44,688 nt of DNA from JBDIBB01 sp039812685 (GTDB lineage: Bacteria > Acidobacteriota > Vicinamibacteria > Vicinamibacterales > JAFNAJ01), in contig JBDIBB010000019.1 of NCBI GenBank assembly GCA_039812685.1, positions 1 to 44,688 on the forward strand, in the 5' to 3' direction. The translations under genes and the position numbers were made by a program. How positions within the stretch are numbered: position 1 is the stretch's first letter; each line of letters begins with the position of its first letter. The notes beneath the pieces were generated by a model. The model saw only the letters and a program-made list of their open reading frames with translations. It searched no databases and was not told the origin of the DNA. Positions 26,422-35,597 of the stretch are shown in pieces.

Positions 26422-26738
26422 GCCGCAAGTCTTCCCGGCCGCGCGCCGCGGCCCTGCAATACGATCCCGGACGCGACCGGGCGCCGCGGCTCGTTGCGCG
26501 CGGTGAGGGGCACCTGGCGGAACGGATCCTCGCCCTCGCGCGCGAGCATGGCGTGCCCGTGCACGAGGATCGCGCGCTGGTGGACGTGCTCGCGCGAATC
26601 GATCTCGGCGCGCAGATTCCGTCCGAACTCTACCGCGTGGTGGCCGAGATCATCGCGTTCGTGTACCGCCTGCAGCAGGGTGAGGCGACGCGGGGCGAAG
26701 GCAGGCAGGCCCCGCACACGGAGCCGCCGGACCGGTGA
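26418..26738 (+). CDS. FlhB/EscU C-terminal-domain-like protein (FlhX/YlqH type)
   Basis: A 106-residue soluble protein. 'ALQYDPGRDRAPRLVARGEG' followed by 'LAERILALAREHGVPVHED' and 'ALVDVLARIDLGAQIP' plus 'ELYRVVAEIIAFVYRLQ' aligns by eye along the cytoplasmic domain of FlhB after its cleavage site. The autocleavage motif NPTH is absent, and so is the FlhB membrane domain. Stand-alone copies (YlqH, FlhX) exist; FlhX can partly replace the FlhB C-domain in flagellar export. The ATG start is fixed by the ATGA overlap with the FliK-like gene. Whether this genome has flagella cannot be seen here. Confidence 0.82.
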   Translation: MSRKSSRPRAAALQYDPGRDRAPRLVARGEGHLAERILALAREHGVPVHEDRALVDVLARIDLGAQIPSELYRVVAEIIAFVYRLQQGEATRGEGRQAPHTEPPDR

Positions 26739-26793
26739 AAAATCCGCGACACGCACCGCGCGCCGGCGGGCATCGTTGCTATGATGGACGGTC

Positions 26794-28740
26794 ATGAGCA
26801 CACCGGCCGGCCGTCTCCGATCCCCCATCCCCGGCGCCGATGCCTGGTCGGCCACCGACGCGAGCGAGCTCTACGAGATCGCCCGCTGGGGGAAGGGCTA
26901 CTTCTCCGTCAGTTCGCAGGGCCACGTGCTCGTGCACCCGACCAAGGATCCGCAGCGCACGATCGACCTCAAGCAGCTCGTCGATCGCCTGCAGCTGCGC
27001 GGCATCGCGCTGCCGATCCTCATCCGCTTCAGCGACATCCTCCGTCACCGGCTCGCCGACATCCACGATGCCTTCCAGAGCGCCATCCAGCAGCACCAGT
27101 ACGAGGGTCGGTACATCTGCGTCTACCCCGTCAAGGTGAACCAGCAGCGGCAGGTGGTGGAGGAAGTGCTCGACTTCGGCCGCGCCTTCAACTTCGGGCT
27201 CGAAGCCGGCTCGAAGCCCGAACTGCTGGCCGTGGTCGCGGTCGCCTCCAACGAGACGCCCATCATCTGCAACGGCTTCAAGGACGCCGAGCTGGTCGAG
27301 ACGGCGATGATGGCGCAGAAGATCGGCCGCAACGTCATTCCGGTCGTCGAGAAGTACACCGAACTCGACCTGGTGCTCCAGTACGCGGAGCAGCTCGGCG
27401 TGCGGCCGCAAATCGGGATTCGGGTGAAGCTCGCGGCACGCGGTGGCGGACGCTGGCAGGGCTCGGGCGGCTACCGGTCGAAGTTCGGCCTCACGGTGGC
27501 CGAGATCCTGCGCGCCCTCGACGCCCTGAAGGCGCGCGGGATGGAGGACTGCTTCAAGCTGCTGCACTTCCACCTCGGCAGCCAGATTCCCAACATCCGC
27601 ACTGTCAAGGGCGCCCTGAACGAGGCCGCCCGCATCTACGCCGAGCTCAGCAAGCTCGGCGCGGGATTGCAGTACCTCGACGTCGGCGGCGGGCTCGGCG
27701 TCGACTACGACGGCTCGCAGACGAACTTCGAGTCGAGCACGAACTATACGCTCGAGGAATACGCCAACGATGTCGTCTACCACGTGCAGGCGGTGTGCGA
27801 CGAGGCGGGCGTGGCCCATCCCACCATCGTCTCCGAGAGCGGCCGCGCCGTGGTGGCCTATCACAGCGTGCTGGTGTTCAACGTGCTCGGCGTCGCGGGG
27901 TTCGGCGACGAGCTGACGTTGCCGACCACGCCCAGTGACGAGCACGAACAGCCCATCGTCGACCTGATCGAGACCTACAACACGCTCACGCTGCGCAATG
28001 CGGTCGAGTCATATCACGACGCCCAGCAGGCGCTCGAGATGGCGCTGAGCCTGTTCAACGGCGGCTACCTGCCGTTGCAGCAGCGGAGCCTGGCCGAGAA
28101 CCTGTACTGGGCGATCTGTGCCAGGCTCGAACACCTGGTGCCGCAGATGGACGAGGTGCCCGAGGACCTGCAGGATCTCGGCGAGGCGCTCGCCGACACC
28201 TATTTCTGCAACTTCTCGCTCTTCCAGTCGATCCCCGACAGCTGGGCGATCAAGCAGCTGTTTCCGGTGGTGCCCATCCACCGCCTCACCGAACGGCCCA
28301 CCGAACACGCCGTGATCGGCGACATCACCTGCGACTCCGACGGGAAGATCGACCAGTTCATCGACCGCCGCGACGTCAAGAAGTCGCTGCCGCTGCACCG
28401 CTTCGACGGCAACCCCTACCTGCTCGGCGTGTTCCTCGTCGGCGCCTATCAGGAGATCCTCGGCGACCTGCACAACCTCTTCGGCGACACCCACGCCGTG
28501 CACGTCCGGCTCGACGAACGCGGCGAGGTCATCCTCGATGCGCTCGTCAAGGGCGACACCGTGAAGGAAGTGCTCGACTACGTGGAATTCGATGCCGAGC
28601 GGCTGATCGGCAAGCTGCGGCGCGACGTGGAGGTGGCGGTGCGCGAGGGACGGATCAGCTACGAGGAATCGGGACGCGTGCTCCGGTTCTACGAGGACGG
28701 CCTGCACGGCTACACGTACCTCGAAGATCCCAACCAGTAA
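26794..28740 (+). CDS. speA: biosynthetic arginine decarboxylase
   Basis: A 648-residue fold-type III PLP enzyme that decarboxylates arginine to agmatine, the first step of the agmatine route to putrescine and spermidine. The PLP lysine is Lys114 in 'ICVYPVKVNQQRQVVEEV'. Other motifs are 'GLEAGSKPELLA', 'LHFHLGSQIPN' and 'LDVGGGLGVDYDGS'. The second-subunit catalytic Cys is Cys513 in 'DITCDSDGKID'. The length fits SpeA (about 630-660). No speB or aguA lies in the window. TATGAT at 26780-26785 is near the start, but the spacing to the ATG is too short for a normal leader. Confidence 0.96.
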   Translation: MSTPAGRLRSPIPGADAWSATDASELYEIARWGKGYFSVSSQGHVLVHPTKDPQRTIDLKQLVDRLQLRGIALPILIRFSDILRHRLADIHDAFQSAIQQHQYEGRYICVYPVKVNQQRQVVEEVLDFGRAFNFGLEAGSKPELLAVVAVASNETPIICNGFKDAELVETAMMAQKIGRNVIPVVEKYTELDLVLQYAEQLGVRPQIGIRVKLAARGGGRWQGSGGYRSKFGLTVAEILRALDALKARGMEDCFKLLHFHLGSQIPNIRTVKGALNEAARIYAELSKLGAGLQYLDVGGGLGVDYDGSQTNFESSTNYTLEEYANDVVYHVQAVCDEAGVAHPTIVSESGRAVVAYHSVLVFNVLGVAGFGDELTLPTTPSDEHEQPIVDLIETYNTLTLRNAVESYHDAQQALEMALSLFNGGYLPLQQRSLAENLYWAICARLEHLVPQMDEVPEDLQDLGEALADTYFCNFSLFQSIPDSWAIKQLFPVVPIHRLTERPTEHAVIGDITCDSDGKIDQFIDRRDVKKSLPLHRFDGNPYLLGVFLVGAYQEILGDLHNLFGDTHAVHVRLDERGEVILDALVKGDTVKEVLDYVEFDAERLIGKLRRDVEVAVREGRISYEESGRVLRFYEDGLHGYTYLEDPNQ

Positions 28741-28806
28741 GGCCCGAGCTGCCGGAGCGTGAGCCGCGCGCCCGACCGATCGGCGACTTCGGCCGCCTGC
28801 AGCCGG

Positions 28807-28824
28807 CCGCGGTCACGACCGCGG
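28807..28824. terminator. GC hairpin between convergent speA and the DUF349 gene
   Basis: CCGCGGTC-AC-GACCGCGG is a perfect inverted repeat overlapping the last codons of the DUF349 gene, 67 bp after the speA stop. It lacks a T-run, so a bidirectional terminator role is a guess. Confidence 0.3.
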
Positions 28825-31686
28825 ACCGGCGAGGCTGGTGCCCGCAGGCACCCGAAGCTCGAAGAAGCGGCGTGACGCGCGCTGGAAGCGGGCCGCCAGC
28901 TGCCGTCCGTCGTCGCCGGGCACCGGGCCCAGGCGCAGCCAGGCCTGCTGGGCCTCCCGCACGGCCGCGGTCGCGGCCCGCCACTTCGCTTCCTCGTCCA
29001 CGCGGCCGCCGATCGTGTTGGCCGCCAGCGCGTCCTTGAGCATCGTGGCGAGCGTGGCCGCTGGCGTCGCGGCCAGCTCCGACGTCGTGACGCGGCCCTG
29101 GAGGAACGATTCCACCTGGACGCAGAGCTGTTCCATGCGGCGCCGGTTGGCCTCGACGTCCAGGCGCGAGCCCCTGAACGCCTCTGGCGATTGCGCCACG
29201 ACCTGCATCAGCGCCGCCTCGAAGCGCTGCTCGAGCGGCTCGACCAGCTGGCGCGGCACCCGCGGCGCGCCCTTCCACTGGCGCCAGACGTCGAGTACGC
29301 GCTCGCGCAGCGCATCGCCCGTGGGCGCCGACCCATCGCCGGCGGAGGTCCCGGCCAGGGCTTCGAGGTCGGCACAGACGCGTTCGCGTTCGCTCACGTT
29401 GGAGGCCAGCCCGAGCTGATCGCGATGGCGGTAGCGCTCGAAGAAGGCATCGCATGCCGCGCGGAAACGCTGCCACACCGCTTCCGACTTGTTCTTCTTC
29501 ACCGGCCCGATGGTGCGCCACTCGGCCTGCAGCCGTTTGACCTCGGCGACGCCCTGATCCCAGTCGGTGGTGTCGGCCAGCGCCTCGGCCTGCTGGCACA
29601 GCGCTTCCTTGCGCTGCAGGTTCTCCGTCCAGGCGTGCTTGCGCTGGGCGAGATCGTCCTTGCGCCGCGTGAAGAACCGGTCGCACGCCGCCCGGAAGCG
29701 GTGCCAGAGCACCTGCCCCTGCTCGCGCGGCGCGGGGCCGCTCTGCTGCCACTCGGCCTGGAGCCGCTTCAGCTCCTCACTGGTCGCGATCCACTCGGTG
29801 GAGTCGGCCAGCGCCTCGGCGCGCGCCACGAGGGCTTCCTTGACCGCCACGTTGGCGGCCTCGGCCTGCCGGCTCTGGGAGAAGTGCTCATCGAGTCGCG
29901 GGCGGTTCTCGTCGATGGCGGCCTTGAAGCGGTTCCACAACTCGTCGGAGCGCTCCCTGGGCGCGGGTCCGACCTTCTTCCACCGCGCCTGGAGGTCGCG
30001 TACCTTCCTGGCGGCCTCGGCCGGATCGGCGATGTCCCGCACCGTCTCGGCCTCGCGGCAGAGCTCCTCCTGCACACCGGCGTTGGCCCACCGGCGCCAC
30101 TCCTCCGATTCGCGCAGTTCCTGCAGTTTCGGCAACAGGAGGGCCTGCGCCTGCCTGAGTCGCTCGGCCATCTCCTCGCCGAGCCGACGCGGGTAGATCG
30201 CCTGGGTGTGACCCAAAGCCGCGCGCAGATCGCGCTGCAGCCGGTCGGCGTTCTTGAGCGCGACGTCGGCGCCCGACGCCAGCTTCTCGGCCTGCTCGCA
30301 GATGAGCGACATCCGGGCCAGCAATTCCTCCTGCTCGCGGGCGCGCGCCTCTCGCCACTGCTGCTCCCGCGCGGCGACGCTCGCTTCGACGGCGCGGTAG
30401 CGCGCCACCAGGTCGGGCGGTGCGGTGGCGCCGCCGGCCTCCTTCCACCCGCGCTGCACCCTCGCCCACAGGCCGCGCACGTCGGCGAACGCCCCGTCGG
30501 CGACAGCCGCCTCGGCTGTCGCCAGCACCTGCTCGAAGTGTCCCAGCGCCGCCTGCTGCTCGGCGGCCCGCGCCAGGTGTCGCTCGCAATCGGTCACGGC
30601 CCGCTGGAACCGTTCTTCGAGCTGGCGGGCGGTGGTCGTCTCGCGCGCCGTCTCGGGCCATGGGGCCAGCGCGACCCAGACCGTGCGCGCCTCGTCGAGC
30701 GACGCGGCGGCCTCGGGCCCTTCCAGCGCCTCCACTCGCTCGCAGAGCCCGAGGCGGCCGGTCGTCGCCTGCTCGAGTTCATCGGCCATCGCACGCATCC
30801 GATGCTCGTGGGCGGCGCGCTCCTCGTCGGAGCGTGCCAGCAGGCTGCGCAACTGCTCGACGCCGCGTGCGTAGCGTGTCGCGACGGCGGCATCGGCCTC
30901 ACCCGACAGCGCCGACCACTCGTGGTCCACCGCCTCGAGCCGTTCCCCGGCGCGCGAGAGGTCGCTGCTGCGGGCCAGCGCGTCGATCACATCGCACAAC
31001 TGGAGGCGCCGGACCGCGGCCGGCTGGGGCAGCGCCGGCGGGGCCTCGCTCTCGACCAGCGCGTGCGCGGCCGCCCGCGCGCGACGCTGCACGACCTTGG
31101 ACCGCGCGCGCACCGCGACCGTCTCCAGCGCGTCGCGATCGACGCCGATGCGCTCCACCGCCAGCAGGCCCACGTCACGGTGCTCGGTCTTGATGGCCAC
31201 CGTCAGGACGTCCGCGGGATCGCTCAAGCGTTCCAGCGCCGCCAGCCGCACGCTGGCGTGCGTCGCCTGGCGGGCCACAGTCGCCAGGAGCCGGCCGTCC
31301 GACAGGCGACCGAGTGCGGCGCGCGCCACCGCCTCCAGCTCGGCCGACCGGGCCACGACCACCACGTCGCGCGCTTCCGTGATGCCGTCCAGGGCCTGGC
31401 GGGCCACGGCCTCGTCGGTCGCATCCTGCGCGAGGGCGATGACGAGATCGCGCGCCACGCCCCGCACCGACTCGTCCTGCTCGCCCCGGGCGATCGCCGC
31501 GAGCGTCGCCGGATCGGTGAGCTTGGCGACGGCGGCGCGCCGGACGCCGGCGTCTTCGTCTTCACGGGCTATCTGCGCCAGCAGATCCTGGTCGTCGTCG
31601 GGCATCGCGTCCACGGCGGCGATGCGAACGGCTGGATCGGCGTGCTTCCAGCGTGGCTGTGACTTGAAACGGTCGAAGAACCCCAT
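28813..31686 (-). CDS. DUF349 repeat protein with N-terminal HEAT-like repeats
   Basis: A 957-residue cytoplasmic, almost wholly helical protein. Residues of about 1-215 form HEAT-like repeats ('ADPAVRIAAVDAMPDDDQDLL', 'EDAGVRRAAVAKLTDPATLAA', 'ASVRLAALERLSDPADVL'). At least six DUF349 units follow, each of the form 'LQAxWKxxGPxPRxxxxxLWxRFRxAxDxFFxR'. Examples include 'KVRDLQARWKKVGPAPRERS' and 'EVKRLQAEWRTIGPVKKNKS'. DUF349 is uncharacterised; coiled-coil scaffolding is likely. ATG 31686 has a GGGGAG ribosome site; a GTG at 31692 is less likely. It is larger than usual single-type DUF349 proteins because of the HEAT part. Confidence 0.88.
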   Translation of the reverse strand: MGFFDRFKSQPRWKHADPAVRIAAVDAMPDDDQDLLAQIAREDEDAGVRRAAVAKLTDPATLAAIARGEQDESVRGVARDLVIALAQDATDEAVARQALDGITEARDVVVVARSAELEAVARAALGRLSDGRLLATVARQATHASVRLAALERLSDPADVLTVAIKTEHRDVGLLAVERIGVDRDALETVAVRARSKVVQRRARAAAHALVESEAPPALPQPAAVRRLQLCDVIDALARSSDLSRAGERLEAVDHEWSALSGEADAAVATRYARGVEQLRSLLARSDEERAAHEHRMRAMADELEQATTGRLGLCERVEALEGPEAAASLDEARTVWVALAPWPETARETTTARQLEERFQRAVTDCERHLARAAEQQAALGHFEQVLATAEAAVADGAFADVRGLWARVQRGWKEAGGATAPPDLVARYRAVEASVAAREQQWREARAREQEELLARMSLICEQAEKLASGADVALKNADRLQRDLRAALGHTQAIYPRRLGEEMAERLRQAQALLLPKLQELRESEEWRRWANAGVQEELCREAETVRDIADPAEAARKVRDLQARWKKVGPAPRERSDELWNRFKAAIDENRPRLDEHFSQSRQAEAANVAVKEALVARAEALADSTEWIATSEELKRLQAEWQQSGPAPREQGQVLWHRFRAACDRFFTRRKDDLAQRKHAWTENLQRKEALCQQAEALADTTDWDQGVAEVKRLQAEWRTIGPVKKNKSEAVWQRFRAACDAFFERYRHRDQLGLASNVSERERVCADLEALAGTSAGDGSAPTGDALRERVLDVWRQWKGAPRVPRQLVEPLEQRFEAALMQVVAQSPEAFRGSRLDVEANRRRMEQLCVQVESFLQGRVTTSELAATPAATLATMLKDALAANTIGGRVDEEAKWRAATAAVREAQQAWLRLGPVPGDDGRQLAARFQRASRRFFELRVPAGTSLAGPRS

Positions 31687-31764
31687 GAGCACTCCCCGCC
31701 GGCCGGTCAGGCTTCCGGGACAGCGGCAGACGGGTAGTCTACAGGGAGACGGGACTCCGTGCCA

Positions 31765-33051
31765 TCAGGAGCTGGCCGCCCGGGCGACGGCCCTGGCCTC
31801 GGGCGATGCGGTCAGGCGGCCGCTCCACGCGATCGCGTCGAGATACGTCCGCTGGAAGTCGGCCGCGTCGAGCCCCGGCCACTGGACGCCGTCCCACTCG
31901 CACCGTTCGTAGTGGATGACGACCTCCAGCAGGGCGCCCATCATCCCTTCGTGCCCCACGATCGCCGCCAGCACCTCGGCCGACAGCGGCAGGTGTGGCA
32001 CCAGTTCCTGCCAGGGCATCTCGAGCATCACGTCGAGCAGCGACAGCAGGCCTGTCGTGAAATGGGCAGGCTCGCGGCCCGTCCCGAGCCGAGACGCGAG
32101 CTGCTCGCACATGCGCGCGCGCACCAGGGCCGTCGCCAGCAGCTCCGGCGGTCGATCGCTCAGCCCGCCGAGCAGCATCATCGTCACCCAGCCGTGGACG
32201 CGGCGCAGACCGAGCATCACCAGGGCCTGCCGCAGCGACTCGATGCGGCGCTGCAGCCCGAAGGCAGCCGAGTTGATCACCGTCAGGAGCCGGTAGCTCA
32301 GGGTGGGATCGCTGCTGACGGCCTCCAGCAACTCGTCCAGGTTCACGTCGTGACGTTCGAGCAGGGCCAGCACCCGGAGCGCGGACAACTGGCTGAACGG
32401 GCGCCGGCGGCGCGCGCACCGCAGCGTGCTCGGCCGGGCGAGGAAGAAGCCCTGGAAGTACTCGAAGCCGAGCGCGGCACACGCCGAGAACTGCTCCAGC
32501 GTCTCCACGCACTCGGCCAGCAGACGCAGTCCCTTGCGCTCGAGCCGCGCGACATAGTTCGGCAGGTCGCGAGGACTCACGCGCGCGACGTCCACCTTGA
32601 CGATGTCGGCGAGCGGCACCAGCGGCTCGGCGATCGAATCCAGCAGGAAGTCGTCGAGCGCCACCAGGTACCCACGCTGGCGCAGCTCCGTCACCGCTTC
32701 CACCACCGCCGCATCCGGTACGACGTCCTCGAGCACCTCCACCACGACGCGATCGGGCGGCAGGTGCAGGGCGAGGCGTTCCAGCAGGAAGGTGCGCGTG
32801 GCGTTGATGAAGGCCAGCGAGGTCCCCACCACGTTGTCGAGCCCCAGTTCGAGAAACGTGGTCAGCACCACCTGGGAGGTGCGGAGGTCGCCGTCGGTGC
32901 CGGGATCCGAGTCCTGTTCGCCCCGGCGATACAGCAGTTCGTAGCCGACCGCGTGCATCCGGCGGTCGAACACGGGCTGGCGGCCGAGGAACATCTGCGG
33001 CCCGGCAGCTGGTTCGATGGCGGACGACACGGAGGAGCCTGCGCGCAACAC
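31765..33051 (-). CDS. EAL-like (degenerate) plus HDOD domain signalling protein (YuxH/CdgJ type)
   Basis: A 428-residue cytoplasmic protein. Residues of about 20-200 are an EAL-like domain, 'MFLGRQPVFDRRMHAVGYELLYRR', where the catalytic 'EAL' glutamate motif has become 'ELL'; later 'VALDDFLLDS' replaces 'DDFGTG'. The metal-binding set needed to cleave c-di-GMP is therefore incomplete. Residues of about 215-400 are an HDOD domain ('LLTVINSAAFGL', 'IESLRQALVMLGLRRVHGWV', 'ALVRARMCEQLA'). The EAL-HDOD layout occurs in YuxH and in CdgJ, which regulate motility or biofilm by protein contacts. GTG 33051 is used; ATG 32994 ('MFLGRQP') is possible. Confidence 0.85.
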   Translation of the reverse strand: MLRAGSSVSSAIEPAAGPQMFLGRQPVFDRRMHAVGYELLYRRGEQDSDPGTDGDLRTSQVVLTTFLELGLDNVVGTSLAFINATRTFLLERLALHLPPDRVVVEVLEDVVPDAAVVEAVTELRQRGYLVALDDFLLDSIAEPLVPLADIVKVDVARVSPRDLPNYVARLERKGLRLLAECVETLEQFSACAALGFEYFQGFFLARPSTLRCARRRRPFSQLSALRVLALLERHDVNLDELLEAVSSDPTLSYRLLTVINSAAFGLQRRIESLRQALVMLGLRRVHGWVTMMLLGGLSDRPPELLATALVRARMCEQLASRLGTGREPAHFTTGLLSLLDVMLEMPWQELVPHLPLSAEVLAAIVGHEGMMGALLEVVIHYERCEWDGVQWPGLDAADFQRTYLDAIAWSGRLTASPEARAVARAASS

Positions 33052-33182
33052 GACACCAGAGGAATCGACCCAGCTCGAGCGGACTTGACCGCGCGTCGAT
33101 CGGCGCCCGGGTCACGTAAGATGGACGGTCGGCCGGCCCGCCGGGCCCAGGCCGTGTGAAGCCCATCAGGAGTCCGTGATCC

Positions 33183-35582
33183 GTGGCCACGCCAGACGAT
33201 CCCCGTCCCGAGCCTTCCCTGTTCGACCTGCCCGGGTTGCCGGGCGACGCCCCGCCGCCGGGCCTGGGAGGCGATGCCATCGCCCTGCACGAGGCCGCCC
33301 AGTCGCGGTATCTCAACTACGCGCTCTCGGTGATCACGGCGCGGGCGCTGCCCGACGTGCGCGACGGCCTCAAGCCCGTCCAGCGGCGCATCCTCTTCAC
33401 GATGTGGCAGCAGGGCCTGACGGCCGACGCCAGACACCGCAAGTGCGCCAAGGTGGTCGGCGACGTGATGGGAGGCTACCATCCGCACGGCGACGCGGCG
33501 CTCTACGAAACGCTGGTCCGCATGGCGCAGCCCTTCGCCTTGCGATATCCCCTCGTGGACGGATCGGGCAACTTCGGATCGCTCGATGGCGACGCCGCCG
33601 CCGCCATGCGCTACACCGAGTGCCGGTTGACCCGCCTCAGCGACGAGCTCCTGCGCGAAATCGAACAGGACACGGTGCCGTTCCGGCCCAACTACGACGG
33701 GACGAAGACCGAGCCGGTGATGCTGCCCGCACGCATCCCGAACCTGCTGATCAACGGCGCCACGGGCATCGCCGTCGGCATGGCCACCAACGTTCCGCCG
33801 CACCACCTCGGCGAGGTGTGCACCGCGCTGGTGAAACTGCTCGACAACCCCGACCTCACCACCGCCCAGCTCTGCCGCTGGGTGAAGGGGCCGGACTTCC
33901 CCACGGGCGGCCAGATCCTCAACTCGACGGACGAACTCAAGGAGATCTATCGCACCGGCAGCGGGTCGATTCGGCTGCGTGGCACCTGGGAGGCCGCCGG
34001 CACGTCGCGGTCGACGAAGACCATCGTCATCCGCAGCATCCCCTACACCGTCAACAAGGCGGCGCTGGTCGAGCGAATCGCGGAGATCGTGGTGGCGCGC
34101 AAGCTGCCGCCCCTCGTCGACGTGCGCGACGTGTCGACCGACGACGTGCGCATCGAAGTGGAGGTCAAGCGCGACGCCGACGAGAAGATGGTGATGGCCT
34201 ACCTCTGCCGGCACACGCCGCTGCAGATCAACGTCACCGTCAACCTCACCTGCCTGATTCCCACCGAATACGTCGAGGTGGGCCGCCCGGAGCGTCTCGA
34301 CCTGAAGTCGATGCTGTGGCACTTCCTGCACTTCCGGCTCGAGGTGGTCACCCGGCGTCTCGAGCACGAGCGCACCGCGCTGGCCCGCCGCATCCACCTG
34401 CTCGAGGGCTTCGAGAAGGTGTTCGACGCGCTCGACGAGATCCTGCGCATCATCCGGAAGTCCGACGGGAAGGCCGACGCCGCGGCGAAGCTCGTCAGCC
34501 GCTTCGGCCTCGACGCCGAGCAGGCCGACGCGATCCTCGAGATGAAGGTCTACCGGCTGGCGCGCCTCGAGATCCTTATCGTCCGGAAGGAACTCGCGGA
34601 TCGGCGCGCGCGCGAACGGGAAGTGTCGGGCCTGCTCGACCACGAAGCCGGCCGCTGGGCGATCGTCCGGGGGGAGATCGAGCAGATTCAGCGCGAGTAC
34701 GCGGGCCGGGCCGACGCCCGCCGCACCGAGATCGCCGGCGAGATCGAGGAGCCGGCCTACACGGCCGACGACTTCATCGTCGACGAGGACAACACCGTCA
34801 TCGTGTCGCAGGACGGCTGGGTGAAGCGGCAGAAGGAGGTGAAGGACCTCAACGCGACGCGGCTGCGCGAAGGCGATCGCGTGCTGGCGTGCGAGGCGGG
34901 ATCGACGCGGGCCGCCATCGTGTTCTTCACCAACCTCGGGTCGGCCTACACGTGCCGCATCGTGGACGTGCCAGCCTCGACCGGTTACGGCGAGCCCATC
35001 CAGCGTCTCTTCAAGTTCCGCGACGGCGAACGGGTGGTCGCGGCGATGAGCCTCGACGCGCGCGCCATCGGCGTCATCGTGCCCTCCGCCGAGGCCGCGC
35101 CGGCGCCGGTGCACGCGCTGGCCGTCACGAGCGACGGCTGTGCCCTGCGGTTCAACCTCGACGGGTTCCTCGAGCCCAGTACGCGGGCGGGACGCCGGTT
35201 CGCCCGTCCCGCCGGCGGCGCCGAGGTCGTGGGCGTCACACGCGTCGACGGCACGGAAACCGTGATCGCCGTGACACGCGAGGCGCGGGCGATGCTGTGC
35301 CCGATCGCCGAGGTGAACCTGCTGTCAGGCCCCGGCAAGGGCGTGATCCTGATCAAGATCGATCCCGCCCGGGACCGCGTGCTCGGGTTCCTCGCCTCGA
35401 CGGGAGACCGCGACCTGATGACGGTAGAGACCAGCCGCGGCGCGCTGCAGACGGTGAGCACGACGAAATACGGCGTCACGGGTCGCGGCGGCCGGGGACG
35501 GGAGTTGCTGCAGCGCGGCCAGTTCGTCCGGGTGGTGTCGCGCGAGGTGACCGTTCCGGCGCTTGCCGGCGACACCGCCTGA
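33183..35582 (+). CDS. type IIA DNA topoisomerase subunit A (topoisomerase IV/gyrase A-like)
   Basis: A 799-residue A subunit that cuts and rejoins DNA. The winged-helix region has 'LPDVRDGLKPVQRRILF', 'GGYHPHGDAALYETLVRMAQ' and 'DGSGNFGSLDGD', and the catalytic Tyr144 lies in 'MRYTECRLTRLSDELL'. The coiled coil carries 'LEMKVYRLARLE'. A C-terminal beta-pinwheel follows (from about 530: 'DNTVIVSQDGWVKRQKE'). No QRRGGKG GyrA-box is at the usual place; a 'GRGGRG' near residue 767 is the closest motif. That favours a ParC-like or non-canonical gyrase role, which cannot be settled without the partner B gene. GTG 33183 has AGGAG 10 nt upstream. Confidence 0.9.
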   Translation: MATPDDPRPEPSLFDLPGLPGDAPPPGLGGDAIALHEAAQSRYLNYALSVITARALPDVRDGLKPVQRRILFTMWQQGLTADARHRKCAKVVGDVMGGYHPHGDAALYETLVRMAQPFALRYPLVDGSGNFGSLDGDAAAAMRYTECRLTRLSDELLREIEQDTVPFRPNYDGTKTEPVMLPARIPNLLINGATGIAVGMATNVPPHHLGEVCTALVKLLDNPDLTTAQLCRWVKGPDFPTGGQILNSTDELKEIYRTGSGSIRLRGTWEAAGTSRSTKTIVIRSIPYTVNKAALVERIAEIVVARKLPPLVDVRDVSTDDVRIEVEVKRDADEKMVMAYLCRHTPLQINVTVNLTCLIPTEYVEVGRPERLDLKSMLWHFLHFRLEVVTRRLEHERTALARRIHLLEGFEKVFDALDEILRIIRKSDGKADAAAKLVSRFGLDAEQADAILEMKVYRLARLEILIVRKELADRRAREREVSGLLDHEAGRWAIVRGEIEQIQREYAGRADARRTEIAGEIEEPAYTADDFIVDEDNTVIVSQDGWVKRQKEVKDLNATRLREGDRVLACEAGSTRAAIVFFTNLGSAYTCRIVDVPASTGYGEPIQRLFKFRDGERVVAAMSLDARAIGVIVPSAEAAPAPVHALAVTSDGCALRFNLDGFLEPSTRAGRRFARPAGGAEVVGVTRVDGTETVIAVTREARAMLCPIAEVNLLSGPGKGVILIKIDPARDRVLGFLASTGDRDLMTVETSRGALQTVSTTKYGVTGRGGRGRELLQRGQFVRVVSREVTVPALAGDTA

Positions 35583-35597
35583 GGAATCCGCCTCGCG

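Noticed and set aside
26780..26785. TATGAT as the speA -10 element
   Set aside because: It is only 8 bp before the start codon and has no -35; the real promoter is probably further upstream.
33085..33122. TTGACC and TAAGAT as a promoter for the topoisomerase gene
   Set aside because: The spacer is 26 bp, too long for a sigma-70 promoter.
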